A stretch of DNA of 64,000 nt from Diogma glabrata (GCA_963693315.1 OY856188.1:189307604-189371603), one strand, 5' to 3'. Positions 1-11,459 are shown, numbered from the stretch's first letter. The notes: generated by a model from the letters alone, not told the origin. Made by a program: numbers and translations.

Positions 1-530
1 TACCTCTAACTTTAATGCCAATCGTGGGTATTGATTTCATAACTTATTCCGTCATGAAAGCCATTACAAGAATAGGATGTCCAAAACTTCAACATAACGT
101 TTAATTAATCTTCCTTTTGGGTAGCTAACAGACTTTCGATGATTCATAAAATTAGTTGTTTTGAAATAGTTTCATAATAAACAACACTTTACTAATTTGT
201 TGAAATTACCTTTATATTGTGCCGCATCGATTTCCTTGATCCAACTTTAAAAAAAACAATAACAACTTGACATTTTGACATAGGGAGAAAAACAATAACC
301 CAAGAAACCCAATGAGCAACAAAACTTGAACAAAAAGTCGAAAACAAAAATCGATCTTGCACAGGTTGGGATCTTGGCTAACAGCATCAAATCGATGTTT
401 GCGGTAAGCAGGGACATGTTAATCAACCAGCCAAATTTAATGGTATAAAGAATATGTTATTCCTATTTTCTTTTTTTTGTGTATGTTTCAGGGAGCAATT
501 CATAACACTTTTAGCTTATGTATATGGTAC
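1..530. other. Intergenic DNA, no gene seen
   Basis: A+T-rich sequence with no reading frame resembling a known family. It abuts the broken 3' end of the Gypsy pol fragment and may contain remains of that element, but nothing identifies it. Confidence 0.5.
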
Positions 531-532
531 TC

Positions 533-2415
533 GCGCTTGATTACCTAAACCATTTTTTTACTCCAAAATACCCCTCATCGTGAAAAGATTTTGCAAGTTC
601 TTGTTTCATTTGTTTGGTTACATAAAATAACTTTTTGCCTTCTTCATCTCGCTTAAATATCCCTTTCAATGAAATAGCCCTTGTTTTCACCGTTCTCAAG
701 AATTCTTTTAATTAAGGTCAATTTTTCATCCTTTGTTTGTTTATTATGTATTCTTTGTGGAAATTCGCTCGTTATAACCATTATCATAGGATTACGGCTC
801 AACGCATCGACGTGCCTCATCTTTGACCCTGGGTGTTCGATGTTCCAGGACATAATTGTAATCTTGCAAGATCAATGTTCAGCCCGCAATTCTTGATGTT
901 ACGTCTTTTTTCTCCATTGTTTGTTTGAATGTAGCACAATCCGTCACTATGGTAAACTTTATGCCAAGAAGATAAACACGAAGTTTTTTATAGCGTTGAC
1001 TATTGCTAAGACTTCCAGCTCATAGCTGCAATAATTTTCCTGAGGCGGTGATGTCTTCCTACTATAGTAATAAATAGGATGATACTGGGATGATACCGTC
1101 TTCTCTGTTTTGTTGAAGCAATATTGCACCAAAACCTAGTTTTGATGCGTCTGTATGGAGTTCAGCTTGTAATAATGGACTGAAAATTTTTAAAATAGAA
1201 TGATTAAATAAATGGTTTTTTAAATTATCGAAAGCTTATCTTTGTGTCCTGCCGAATTCGAACTTTACAGTCTTCCGCAGAAAATTTGACAGCGGTCTTG
1301 CCAAAATTGCGTAGTTCTGTATGAACTTTCTGAAATACCCTGTAAGACCCCAAAAACTCTGAACGGTTTTAATTGTTTTTGGTTCTGCAAATTGTACCAC
1401 AGCTCTAGTTTTATCTTGTGACGGTCTAACCGCTTCTTCCGAAATTTCATACCCTAAGTACTCTATTTTGCTACATAGAAATTTACATTTCTTCCACTTA
1501 AAATTTAAACCGTGGATACTGGCTACTTTTAATACTTCTTGGATGTTTGTTATTGCTTCGTCTTCATACTTAGCAGCAATAATGATATTAGAACATTCCC
1601 TTTTGCAACTAAATCTTTGAAAATGTAATTTATATATCGTTGAAACACAGCGAGAGAAGTACACAGCCCAAATGGTACTTTTGTGAATTCATAATGCCCT
1701 ATTGGAGTAATGTCGTATTCTTTTGACTTTCCTTCTGTACGGATACATGAAAAAACCCATTTTCTAAATCTAACGTCGTGAAAATTTTAGCACCATCTAA
1801 TTTGTCTATTTGATCTTCAATTAATTTGAGAGGATAACGATCCATTTTAATTTGCTTGTTCAATCTACGGTAGTCAATACATATTCGTTTAGTATTATCT
1901 TTTTTATTGACTAGTACTATAGATCTGGCAAATGCTGATGAAGATGCATGTATGATTCCTTTATCTTACCATTCAGAAATTTGGCGATCAACCTCTATCT
2001 TTTCACCTGGGGCTAGTCTTCGTGGTGGTTGCCAAATTAGGCTTTCATTTTTTAACAAAGTTTTCATTTGTATAAGAGTGTCTTTGGCACAATTTGGTTT
2101 ATAATTGTTTATTAGGTTTTCGATTGTTTTTTTGTATTTTGGATTTCCTATTTCTGGTCGAACATCTTCTGTTTCTAATACGTTATAGCATGAATATATA
2201 TTATCGTCATTAATTTTTTCAATTTTCATGTTATTTTTTCCAAATATTATTTTGGTTCCTCTTGGAATGTCGTTTCCAACTATACATTTTAAATTTAATG
2301 ACTGCTGTGGAACAATGTGTACTACTGCTTGGAAATGGATATCGTCTATTATAATCGATGTTGTAAAGCATCCAAGAGTCTCAATTTGAGTTTCTGCGAT
2401 GTTAGGTTAACTTTA
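533..2415 (-). pseudogene. Decayed Gypsy (Ty3-like) LTR retrotransposon pol fragment
   Basis: Read on the minus strand this stretch shows, in order, the end of a retropepsin (a VPQQSLNLKCIVGNDI-like tail near 2.3 kb), reverse transcriptase and RNase H. The RT has an ICIDYRRLNKQI block near 1.87 kb, then a KCKFLCSKIEYLGYEIS block and a GLTGYFRKFI block near 1.3-1.5 kb. RNase H has ELHTDASKLGFGAILL near 1.15 kb and HVDALSRNP near 0.8 kb. It ends at a KLFYVTKQMKQEL stretch just before the integrase zinc region. These are standard Ty3/Gypsy pol motifs. The frame is broken several times (pieces at 1966-2229, 1236-1664 and 653-853), and no LTR, gag or integrase core was seen, so it is a dead internal fragment. 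Confidence 0.9.
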
Positions 2416-3001
2416 TGCTTGATTGTTTAAATAAACTCAGTTGTTGTTATCGGAGCTAGATTCGCTGATTGTATCTCTTAATTAAAATTACTGTAGACAT
2501 TTAAAATCTGGGCCAATTATTTATGTATGCTATGTAGCAATCGAGTAAGAAAACATCGTACGAAACCGAAGATTTATCTTTTAGGAACACGTCGTTTGCG
2601 ATGAAACCTGTTGAATCGCGATTAACCAAGTAAACATTCCTCGGGCAGGAGCGAAGCCATTACATTCTTATATACATTCTTCTTTATCAATCTTATATTA
2701 CCGTTTGTATTGTGGGTGGGAGGAATAGATGGTAGAATGTTAACAGTAAATATTCATTATGTATTTTGCAATATCACTTTGTACTTTTTTTTGTAAACAA
2801 ACTCGATTCCTATGTAAAGTTTAAACTTCGAATATTGTTTTTGTGCTTTAATGTTTGCAAATAAATTGATAACTAAATTTATGAAGCTGAATTACTAGTG
2901 TGAACCTGATTTTAATTATGTGATAATGTTTCTTGATTTATACTCCTGTATTTTTATGCATCTGTTTTTCATAAATGTATTTTTGAAAATCTAGTTACAG
3001 T
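2416..3001. other. Intergenic DNA, no gene seen
   Basis: No supported gene. A 'gtgggaggaat' word near 2.71 kb recurs near 3.98 kb and, in a weaker form, at 5.87 kb. These could be edges of old solo LTRs, but I could not define ends. Confidence 0.4.
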
Positions 3002-3300
3002 TATAAATTTTAAATACATATATTTTGTTTATAAACCAAAGAAAAGAAAAAAATATATAGAAAAGTAAGAAAATATTATAAGACAAAAAATAGTTAAAAG
3101 TAAAGAAATACAAAACAATATATAAAAAAGAAAAGAATTAATAAAAAAGAAAGAAATAATAAAAAACAAAAAAAAAATAACAAAAAGAAAAAAATAATAA
3201 AAAGAAAAATATAATAAAAAAAGACAAAGATAAAAAAAAATAAATAACTAAAGAAAAAAAAAGAAAAAAGCAATAAGTAATCAAAATAAAAAAAAATTTA
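3002..3300. repeat. A-rich, purine-rich low-complexity tract
   Basis: About 300 bp almost entirely of A with interspersed G, T and some C on the plus strand (runs such as aaaaaagaaaaa). There are no open frames and no clear period. It may be an expanded poly(A) tail of an old retroelement, but the flanks show no recognisable element end. Confidence 0.85.
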
Positions 3301-4741
3301 ATATTAGAGTAAGCACGCTACACATTGGGTAGTTGTTGGTTTTGGGTTGGCAAAAATGGTATTCTTCAACGTGTAATGTTCAAGCAATCAAATATGCAGT
3401 TAATGAGATAAAAAATCAAAACACAACATATCAACATTTCTTCCATTGGTTCAATTGAAGTCATAGATTTTTTGTAATAATGGTTAAAGGACGTTAAGAT
3501 CGATAATCCAATTTCATAATAACATCGTTTTGATTCTGGAGTTAATTTACTAAAATATCAGTTAACAGCTGCTTCTCATCATTATCAAGAACTAATTTTA
3601 TATTAACCATTATTAAACGATGATATCTTAATTACTGAGAAAGATTTAAGAAATTACTGCTTTTGTAATTTGGTTAAGAAAAAAGAGAGCGGTGTATTTG
3701 TAAAGCGAAGCAGCTAGATCATGAACTGATTTAAAATTGAAATTACTATATGCCTATTCAATAATGCAAACAAATTTAAATTCAGGATTTGTCTGCTTTA
3801 AAATCATGCAGGTTAGAAAGTATAAAAAGCTAACAGTGGATCTATGGTATGATGAATTCAACAGATAATATTATGGAACTCAAAGACTAGCCAGCTCAAT
3901 CAATATTGATCGAAGCAAAATTCGACTAACCGAACTAACTCAAACCATCGAAGTCAAATAAAACAGGTTTAGTGTATTAGTGGGAGGAATATTTTTGTTC
4001 ACTGCAAACCGAACCACAGCTACCATCATCTTAACGAATAAAATTAAGAAGTCCTAATTTTAATTTCTTTATACTTGTTAGTTTGTAAGAATTACAATAA
4101 TTGGAACGTACAGTCAGGTATTGGTAATTTTAAATTATAACACAACGTACAGACCACTTCTTCTCACCCACAAAACATTAACCAACTTGTAATTATTGTA
4201 CAATACAATTGAAGAATTGATTTGGAAGTAACGTTTTCGCTTCTTTACCGGAATGTTAGTTATTTGAATTTTATTTTATTAAAACTAATGTAAGATAAAA
4301 ACAGGTTTCATCAATCTGATCCTGAGAGAGTATTCAGTAGATTGTTTTCTGGAGTAAAAGTTGCGTATCAATTAAAAGGGAACGATTTGTTTTCGGTGAA
4401 TTTCAAAAGAAAAAAAGGTGAAATAGCTACATGTGAATGCATCAACAATGAATTTTTTTTGTCACTCGTAAATATTTCGAACTCCATAGAGCGGTTGACA
4501 TTGCCTTTTTTTGCCACGCCAACATATATTGAATACTTGAAAATGAGCTCACATTCATTCATGAGACATTCAACACTCAAGCCACTTTTTCAGTTGTCAC
4601 CGTTTGTGCGTTCTTCCGTTCAGCGTTTTTTTCAACACGTTCAACAAGTTTTTCTTCTTCATTTTATAAACTATAACACACTTTATAAACTATAAAAAAA
4701 ATCACTTTACAGAGTGTTTACAAATTTAATTTTTATATAAT
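3301..4741. other. Intergenic DNA with one unrecognised open frame (4342-4695)
   Basis: A 117-codon open frame on the plus strand at 4342-4695 shows no family motif, and its reverse strand is open over much of the same span. I do not call it a gene. The 15-base word 'tttataaactataac' is nearly duplicated at about 4664 and 4682. Confidence 0.4.
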
Positions 4742-4846
4742 ACCAACTAGTTTCGGACCTCAAAAGTCCATCGACACGATTATTTTTAACAACAGTTGTA
4801 AAAAAAACCATTGTCGATGGACTTTTGAAGTCAAAAACTAGTATAT
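4742..4846. repeat. Imperfect inverted repeat (hairpin), about 35-bp arms
   Basis: The left arm (about 4748-4780, contains CCTCAAAAGTCCATCGACA) is mirrored by the right arm (about 4812-4844, contains TCGATGGACTTTTGAAGTC), with roughly 30 bp between them. Both outer ends contain ACTAGT. Such arms are common at the ends of foldback or Penelope-type sequences. No coding part is attached here, so the element type is unknown. Confidence 0.7.
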
Positions 4847-4959
4847 CAAAAAAAAATTGAATATGATTGGCTTTAAAAAAAAAACAACGAATAAGCGCAT
4901 GTACGGCTGCAACCGAAAAAGCGGTTTTACGATTATCGTTAATCCTTTTCATTGTGATT

Positions 4960-7180
4960 GATTTCCGGATTTTGTTGCATCCTTGATTATTGAATCATCT
5001 GTTGCTTTCGCTTTCCTCCTTTGTACCATTTTGATCCTTTATATATAACTGTAGGGCGATTAATGCTGTTCGATGGAGTTGATATGGAAACGTGGCCATG
5101 ACATGTTTATTGTGAGCGATGTAGTATTTTGTAAAATTATGTCACTCCGAGTTTTAACGAAAGCCTCATTTATTTTCGAATGTTAAAAAAGTGTTCATAA
5201 TAAAACAAGTTTTCTAAGAGAGATTTTCCTACTCTGCGAAACACTCCAATAATAGGAGAAATTTTAGATTTTACCGTGTTCCGCCCAGTTTCATTTAGAG
5301 CTTAAATGAAGTCATAAGTACTTAATCGATTTAACTTTGCATATCTCGTTTCTATAAATGTATGAAATCGTCCGTTTCTAAACGGTGTTTGTAATGAACA
5401 CTGATCCTTTAAGTGATGTCACTAACAGGAAGCAATTTGAGGACTGCGTGTCTGGCATAGTGTACTACATCTCGAATGTAGATACTAACTTCCAAATAAA
5501 ACTTTGATGAAAAACAATCATAAAACTAAAAAACAACAAATATAATAATAAATCATTACTCATGATGGTAAAAGCCAAATGCATTTCACACATGACGTGA
5601 ACGTGAAATTGAAAAACATAAATCGATTTTTTTATTATTTTTATAACTGACCATAACAAATGTAAAACATATAAACGAAATAATAATATGGGTCAGATTC
5701 AATTTCATAACATTGAAAAAGTGTGTGAAGAAAATATAATACTAAAAAATATCATGTTGCACTTTTTAATTGTTTTATATTCTTTTAATTATTCCTTTTG
5801 ATGAATAGACAAATTTTCATACATAAATATTTTTTAAATATTTTAGTAAATAATCGATAAATTTTATTGAATTTGGTGGGAGAATAGATTTATAGTAAAT
5901 AAAGAAATTGCTTTTATTTGTAATTGGGGAAATGAATTATGTAAAATATTTTAGGTATATATAGAACGAATTTATTGAATAAAACTCAGACTTAATTTTG
6001 AATCTAAATAGATCGTTTTTATTTTCGAATTAATTCTCGACGTTCCGAATTGCTCTTGAAGCCAAAGGAACTAACAGAAAAGAGATAGAGCGAAAAGCTT
6101 AATCGTTAAAGTTCTATTAATTTTCTGGGACTGTTCTACGACAAAAAGACGTACTTGACTCATCTGTAAAAATGTATATCTGTGGGACAACTCGCATATC
6201 ATTCAGAGTTTCCCGCCAACAATCTTCCGAAGTTCAAATGAATCATAATTTCTACGATGACTTTGATTCTTATCTGAAGAGTCTTGAGGAGAACTTCAAA
6301 GAAGACGTAAAAACCGTAATACATTATAATAGTTGTATTCCGGCGAGCTTCAGCCATGTTTGTTCGAGAAGTAATCTCCCTAAGTTCAGTACAAATAATT
6401 AAACATGTACACTGTTATTATTGGCCTTAATTCGCGCCAATTGTTCTATTTGGATTTTTCACTAATTATTGAATTATCAATTAGTCAAATACGGGACGCC
6501 GATTGCCCCCACAACGAATTTTAAGTTGAGAATCTCTATACCTCTATCAATTTAGCCTAACATTTTACTACAAATACAATCTATATACATATATAAAAGA
6601 AAATTTAAACTCACTGTATATTGAGGAGTTCATTGATGTCGTCTAAAAAGTTTGCTGCAATATTCATTCAATTAAATAACAGCATTTACTACTACAATAT
6701 TCCTTCAGCATTTATCAAAACAATATTCCTTCAGCATTTATCAATAAAATCATGTCCGTAAATTTGGACACTGGTGTACATATATATTCCCTTGTATCAC
6801 AATTGTTGTAAATAATTCTGTAGGAAGGAAAAACGGAAACAGTTCCAACCTTGATTAATAATATTACAAAAATTCTCAATAATAATAATAAAATTTCATA
6901 TCAAACAAATAATTAATTTCATTTTTTCCAAAAAATTGTGTAAAAAAATAAATAAAAATCTTTCTTTTGACACACTTGACATCATATTTTTGACAAACTT
7001 ATTTAATGCAATAATCTAGATTTTGATTTCACATACCAATCCCAACCATCAAGATTTCTCCAAATTCAATGTTCCTATTCGTAATCACTTAAAATGAACG
7101 TTTTTTAAGCAAAAAATATGCAAATTTCCTTGTTTTGACACACTTGACGAGTTTTTTGACACACTTCCGGTACACTTATC
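4960..7180. other. Intergenic DNA, short tandem duplications
   Basis: No family-level gene match. The open frame at 6172-6402 (76 codons) has no recognised motif and is not called. A 24-26 bp word containing ATTCCTTCAGCATTTATCAA is tandemly duplicated at about 6697-6745. The word TTTTGACACACTTGAC recurs three times between 6965 and 7170. An AATAAA-bearing segment near 5980 could be an old LTR, but it is unsupported. Confidence 0.45.
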
Positions 7181-7435
7181 GAACACATCGTTCTTTCGGC
7201 TCTTCCCATTGAGTAAACCTATTTTTAGAAAAATCCGTCCAGCGGTTTTCTAGATTTCGTAGGTTGTGACGGCCGGACGGCCGGCCGACAGACAGACATA
7301 CATTTTTTTTTTGCTTTTTTAGAATCAGTAGGTCCTAAAACGTCGAGAAATGCCAAAAAAAGTGGGGGTAAGAATTTCACTTTGAGCTCATGAATGTAAT
7401 ACTTAGGTCTTTCAGACCGAAGTAAATTGGTCTAA
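7181..7435 (+). repeat. LINE/SINE-like 3' tail with CCGTCCAGCGG and GGCCGGACGGCC words
   Basis: The stretch reads AATCCGTCCAGCGGTTTTC, then a G+C island of GGCCG repeats followed by GACAGACAGACA and a T-rich tract. In many arthropod genomes the order 'CCGTCCAG(C/T)GG ... ACAGACAGACA' marks the 3' ends of RTE-type LINEs and their SINEs; I use that as family knowledge. It ends with a 25-bp near-palindrome (TACTTAGGTC...GACCGAAGTA, 7400-7424), which recurs inverted at 16624-16648. No coding part is attached. Confidence 0.4.
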
Positions 7436-8170
7436 TAAATGAAACAGAACTGTTTTGTTTTAAATAAAGTATATTGTCATTCAATTTCATTTAAATTTAT
7501 TTTTACTTAATTCAAATTCAAATTAATACAATAGTTAAACAAAATAGGTTTTGCATATTATGTGCAACTGTTTAAATGCTGTATCAATGAAACAATTCTC
7601 GGCGATTTAATATCAAATTCTGTCGAAATATCGAAAACAAATTTTTGTATGAAATTCCATGGTTCTTGACTCGCATATGGATATCTTAGTTCAAGAATTT
7701 GAAAAAGTTTGAATGTTACATTCAAACTCTCCAATAATAAATAGTTGTGAACATCTGTAAATAAAGTATATTAAGAAAACGTTACATTCAAAATATATAA
7801 ACAAGATTTGAAAATAAATTACCATTGTTTGTGGCTGTTTTTAGTAAGGCAAATTGTGGTTTACAATACGCACTCTAAGGCCCGAATTTATAGTCGTAAT
7901 TATTGCTATTACTATAGCAAGCATTTTCGAAAATCAACTGTTTTGGAAAATTTTTTTTTTGTGATTTATAGTCGATACTACAACCATTGCTATAGCAAGC
8001 GTTAAATCTTGCTATTTATAAATGAGACTGTAATGTTAGAATTCGAAATAAGCTACCAACATAAATAAAATAAAATCCCTAAAATATTGACTTGTCAAAT
8101 CCTGTTTGAAAAGAAACGGCCATAAATTTTTGTGTGTTCTCGATTGAAACTGAGTCAAATAAATAAAAAA

Positions 8171-8612
8171 TATGTCCTCATCGTCAAAAATAGAAGATGG
8201 TAACAAAAAAATATTAATTGAAATAATCAAAAAATATAAAAATATAATCGAAAATAAAAAAACAGATTCAATTTCAAACAAATAAAAGACGATTGCTGGG
8301 AAACCATAAACACTGAATACAATGCTCAATGCTTTGGGCCAACTAAATCAAAAAAGCAAATAAAGTCATGTTATGTAAATTGGAAAGGTAAGTTACGCAA
8401 GGAAATTGCAGCAAAAAGACAGGATTGTCAACGAACTAGGGGAGAATCAACAGTTGTGGAATTAGACGAGAATAATGGTGACGGGGAGCTGTACGACCTC
8501 ATATTACCGAGTATGAAACCTCAAACAAATATTTTTGGTTCTGACGGGATTTTCAACGATGAAAAGGTGGAATGGAATATGTATACCGAAACAAAATATA
8601 ATTACCAATAAT
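8171..8612 (+). pseudogene. Harbinger Myb/SANT-like DNA-binding protein (broken)
   Basis: The frame starts MSSSSKIEDGNKKILIEII and continues, after one apparent frameshift near 8280, into a DDCWETIN...AQCFGPTKSKKQIKSCYVNW block and then GKLRKEIAAKRQDCQRTRG. This is the trihelix/Myb-SANT-like domain carried by Harbinger elements next to the transposase; in that family it binds the transposon ends and helps bring the transposase into the nucleus. An acidic tail follows (VVELDENNGDGELYDLILPS). The reading frame is interrupted, and the 3' part lies against the nested MITE at 8889, so no functional product is expected. A sister copy with a different break lies at 26035-26371 on minus. Confidence 0.8.
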
Positions 8613-8888
8613 AATTTTGTAATTTTAGGAAAATGAATCAATGTTCGAGAATAATAATAATAATTATTATAATGAGTTGGAGATGTTCGAAGATTATCTT
8701 GACATGTCCGAAGGAAGAAGAGGAAAATAGCATTAATCTGTCGGAGCAGCCCTGCGATTCTGAGTATGATAGCCGAAACAGAAATGAACCGCAAGAAAAT
8801 TTAATACGGCAACGGTGAAAGTCCACAACAAATGGGAAAAACTGGTCTCAAAAATTAATGCATATAAAGCGAAAGAAAATGCGTATAA

Positions 8889-9489
8889 TCCCGAGCAGAA
8901 ATTATTTAGGGGAAACCTGAATACAGTCAGGGCGTGATCAGAGCCTGGTCAGTCTTACAAGGGCAATCCCTATTAGGCAATCTGATGTGGGCCTGTTCCG
9001 GGCCTGATTTAGGATACCCTTTTAGGGTTAACCTTATTTGAATATATCCGACCCTGATCAGGTTTTTCGTATTTGACCCCTAGCTGAAATTTCAATTCGT
9101 TAAAATTCACTAATACTCCGTTTTAGAAATATATAGTTAAAATCGTTTCATGTATGTTTTAGTTATCGCTTCTCGGCTGAAAGACTATAATAATAGTGAT
9201 TTAAAGGTGGCATTTAATTTTTTCTATTGTAATTGTTTTATTTTATTTTGATTAATTTATGTATATAATATATAAATATATATCAGGATCTGGTCCGGAT
9301 GTCCCAATCAGGGCCTGGTCCGATTATCCCAATCAGAGTCTGATCCGGTAATCCCAATCAGGACCTGATAGGGCAAAAGCGTTACACTCATGATCAGGGC
9401 CCAATCAGGCTGCCCTACCAATGCCTGATCCGGACTAGGGCAAACCTGATCAGGACCTTACTTGAGTCTTGACACATTTCTGTTCGGGA
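8889..9489. mobile_element. 601-bp MITE with internal CCTGATCAGGG-type repeats
   Basis: The outer ends are TCCCGAGCAGAAAT (8889-8902) and its near complement ATTTCTGTTCGGGA (9476-9489), one mismatch. Both halves are packed with degenerate copies of a CAGGGCCTGATC / CCGGACCAG word on both strands, at least eight of them between 8935 and 9450. It has no coding capacity. It sits in the Harbinger element downstream of the Myb gene. I could not fix a target duplication, so the superfamily is undetermined. A 34-bp stretch at about 9164-9197 inside it resembles the 5' end of U2 snRNA (see findings). Confidence 0.75.
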
Positions 9490-9586
9490 TTTTATTAAAA
9501 ATTATTACGAATTAAACAGAACTTAACAGAACTGCACCCCCCACACGTAAAAAAAATAGGTGATTATTTTTATATTTATGAATTAA

Positions 9587-10010
9587 GGCTGTTTTCTAAA
9601 CGACGACTTATTTGAAACTTATTTATGTAGACTTACTTATTCACCGCCATTTTAAATAAGTATTTAAAAGCTATTCTAAATGATTTAGCTTTCTTATTTT
9701 GACAGCAACAAAAAGCAAATTCGAAAATAAATTTAATTAGAACGATTTATTTAATTTGATCAATTAAAGAGTTTACAAAACTTCTTTTTTTCATTTTAAA
9801 TTACTACATTATTTTATTAGGGATCGAAAAAGAAATTTTATTGCTTGAAACCATTTTGTAAACAAACATAAAAATATTTGACACTGTCAAATCGAATTAG
9901 ATTTTTCTATGAAAAAAAAATTTCAAATAAGTCACCTATTTAGGTTACTTATTCAAATAAGTGAGTCTCCACAAATAAGTTTCAAATAAGTTTTGGTTTA
10001 GAAAACAGCC
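9587..10010. mobile_element. 424-bp Harbinger-like MITE with TAA target duplications
   Basis: The ends are GGCTGTTTTCTAAAC at 9587 and the complement ending at 10010. The repeat extends inward about 60 bp with mismatches (CTTATTTGAAACTTATTT words). TAA flanks both sides (9584-9586 and 10011-10013), matching the 3-bp TWA duplications of PIF/Harbinger. There is no coding region. A longer imperfect direct repeat around AAATAGGTGATTATTT lies outside both ends. Confidence 0.85.
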
Positions 10011-10093
10011 TAAAATAGGTGATTATTTATATTTTTATTTAAAATTATTTTATTTAAATCAATGTAGTTGTAATTAAAAACTTCTGTTTTAAT

Positions 10094-11235
10094 TTAAAAC
10101 CGACTGCAAATTTGGTCCCTTACTATAGTATTGACAACATACTCGGAACTACTTGGTACTGTACAAGGAATTGGTTCAAAGTTGTTGAGACCATCAATAC
10201 TTTCATCTGTGTCAAAGTCATTAGTTTCGTTGTACATCTTAGCGATATTATAAACAACTGCAGTGGCCACTATGACGGTAAAATAATTGCTAAGTTTCAT
10301 TTGTGAAGCTAAAAATAATTTTATTATTTATTAATAAAATCTTATATATAAATTTTCAAATAGAAACCTTCCGTGAGAACCGGAAACCTCCGTTTCCACA
10401 TCCCGAATGTCATTTCGATACAAACACGAGTCGAACATAAAGCTTTGTTAAACGACGTTTGCTGTTGAGTTGTAGGATTTCTATACGGAGTAATAAAATA
10501 TCGTTTGCAGCCATATCCGCCATCCCTGATAAGAATACTGTAATCAAATTCACCATCATCAATACGTCTTTTAATGGATAAAAAATTAAAAATTGTTTGA
10601 TCGTGAGCGCTTCCATAATTATTGATAATTTTCAATTATCAATAATTTATTACTACAATATCTTGGAACTTGCAGTCTGCATTACAAATTGCTTGCACAT
10701 TTATGGAAAAGTAATTTTACGATTTCTAATTATTTCAGCGTTGTCTCCTCCGGGCGATCGAATTGGAATATGACATGGAAATCAGTTATGATTTTTGTTC
10801 GTTCAACACTACTTGATGGCATTTTGATGAATCGTTTTGATAATTTTGCGATTGCTCTAGATATTTCATTTATTGTAAAACAGGCGGTTGATTGACAGAC
10901 GCCAATTAGATCACCGGTAACTAGTTGATAATTACCTGTAGCTAAATATCTTAACGTGAGCATTAATTTTTGCTTTACAGACAATGGTAACCCACTATTA
11001 TCGCCATGGTTGCTTTCACTTTCTATTAAAGATGATAAATAATAAAAAGTTAGTTTAGTTAACCCAAACCGTCTCTTGAATTCTGCATCATCGTAATAAT
11101 TTTCATCAATTCTTGTTTGATAACATTTTTTTTTCCTAACATTTTCGTCAACAGACGAATCATCTGAACTGGATGATGAATAAAACGATTCAAATGAACT
11201 ATCGATATTTATTATAAAAATTTAAGAATATTTTA
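10094..11235 (-). pseudogene. Harbinger transposase (DDE, HARBI1-like), inactivated
   Basis: On minus the protein begins with an acidic serine-rich stretch near 11.2 kb, then DAEFKRRFGLTKLTFYYL and LMLTLRYLATGNYQLVTGDLIGVCQST (helix-turn-helix). It continues with GGDNAEIIRNRK, INVQAICNADCKF, GSAHDQTIF, RDGGYGCKRYFITPYRNP and ALCSTRVCIEMTFGMWKRRFP, and ends with FTVIVATAVVYNIA near 10.25 kb. These are the blocks of PIF/Harbinger nucleases. The D of DGGYG and the E of IEMTFG remain. The segment that normally holds the first catalytic Asp (the GAIDCTH-type block, expected near 10.73 kb) is deleted with a frameshift. A short perfect palindrome (about 10613-10650) interrupts the frame between INVQA...DIVV and GSAHD. 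It is therefore inactive. Confidence 0.9.
10613..10650. repeat. Perfect 14-bp-arm palindrome inside the Harbinger transposase
   Basis: The arms AATTATTGATAATT and AATTATCAATAATT are separated by 3 bp. It lies exactly where the conserved 'DIVARWPG'-type block of the transposase should be, so it looks like an insertion or a repair scar rather than original coding sequence. Confidence 0.75.
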
Positions 11236-11459
11236 CACAATGACATAAATGCAATATGTCAAAATTTCGATAGTTTCGAAAAAACAAAATTATTTTTCGA
11301 TATTCTGTAGGATTAGCTATAGTGATGGATTTTGATCACTGCAACTAATGTTACATACTAAATCAATACTTGTAGTGAGGTTTATAAATACGAAAAGTGT
11401 TGCTATAGCACTAGCTGTAGTAGTATAGCAACGACTATAAATTCGGGCCTTAATATTGA

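Larger units (their letters stand above)
7878..11450. mobile_element. PIF/Harbinger DNA transposon, complete but inactive
   Basis: Terminal inverted repeats of about 20 bp close both ends: AGGCCCGAATTTATAGTCGT at 7878 and its complement ending at 11450. They are flanked by TA on both sides (TAA left, TTA right), fitting the TWA targets of PIF/Harbinger. Inside are the two genes expected of the family, a Myb/SANT-like gene on plus and a DDE transposase on minus, both broken. The sub-terminal regions repeat the palindrome TTGCTATAGCAA-type word several times, a plausible binding site for the element's proteins. Two MITEs (8889-9489 and 9587-10010) are nested between the genes. A truncated sister copy lies at 26005-26659. 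Confidence 0.9.

Noticed and set aside
4342..4695. 117-codon open frame
   Set aside because: No motif, open on both strands, no homologue recognised; likely chance.
5465..5659. 64-codon minus-strand frame, hydrophobic
   Set aside because: A/T-driven frame without family features.
6172..6402. 76-codon open frame
   Set aside because: No recognised domain and no supporting context.
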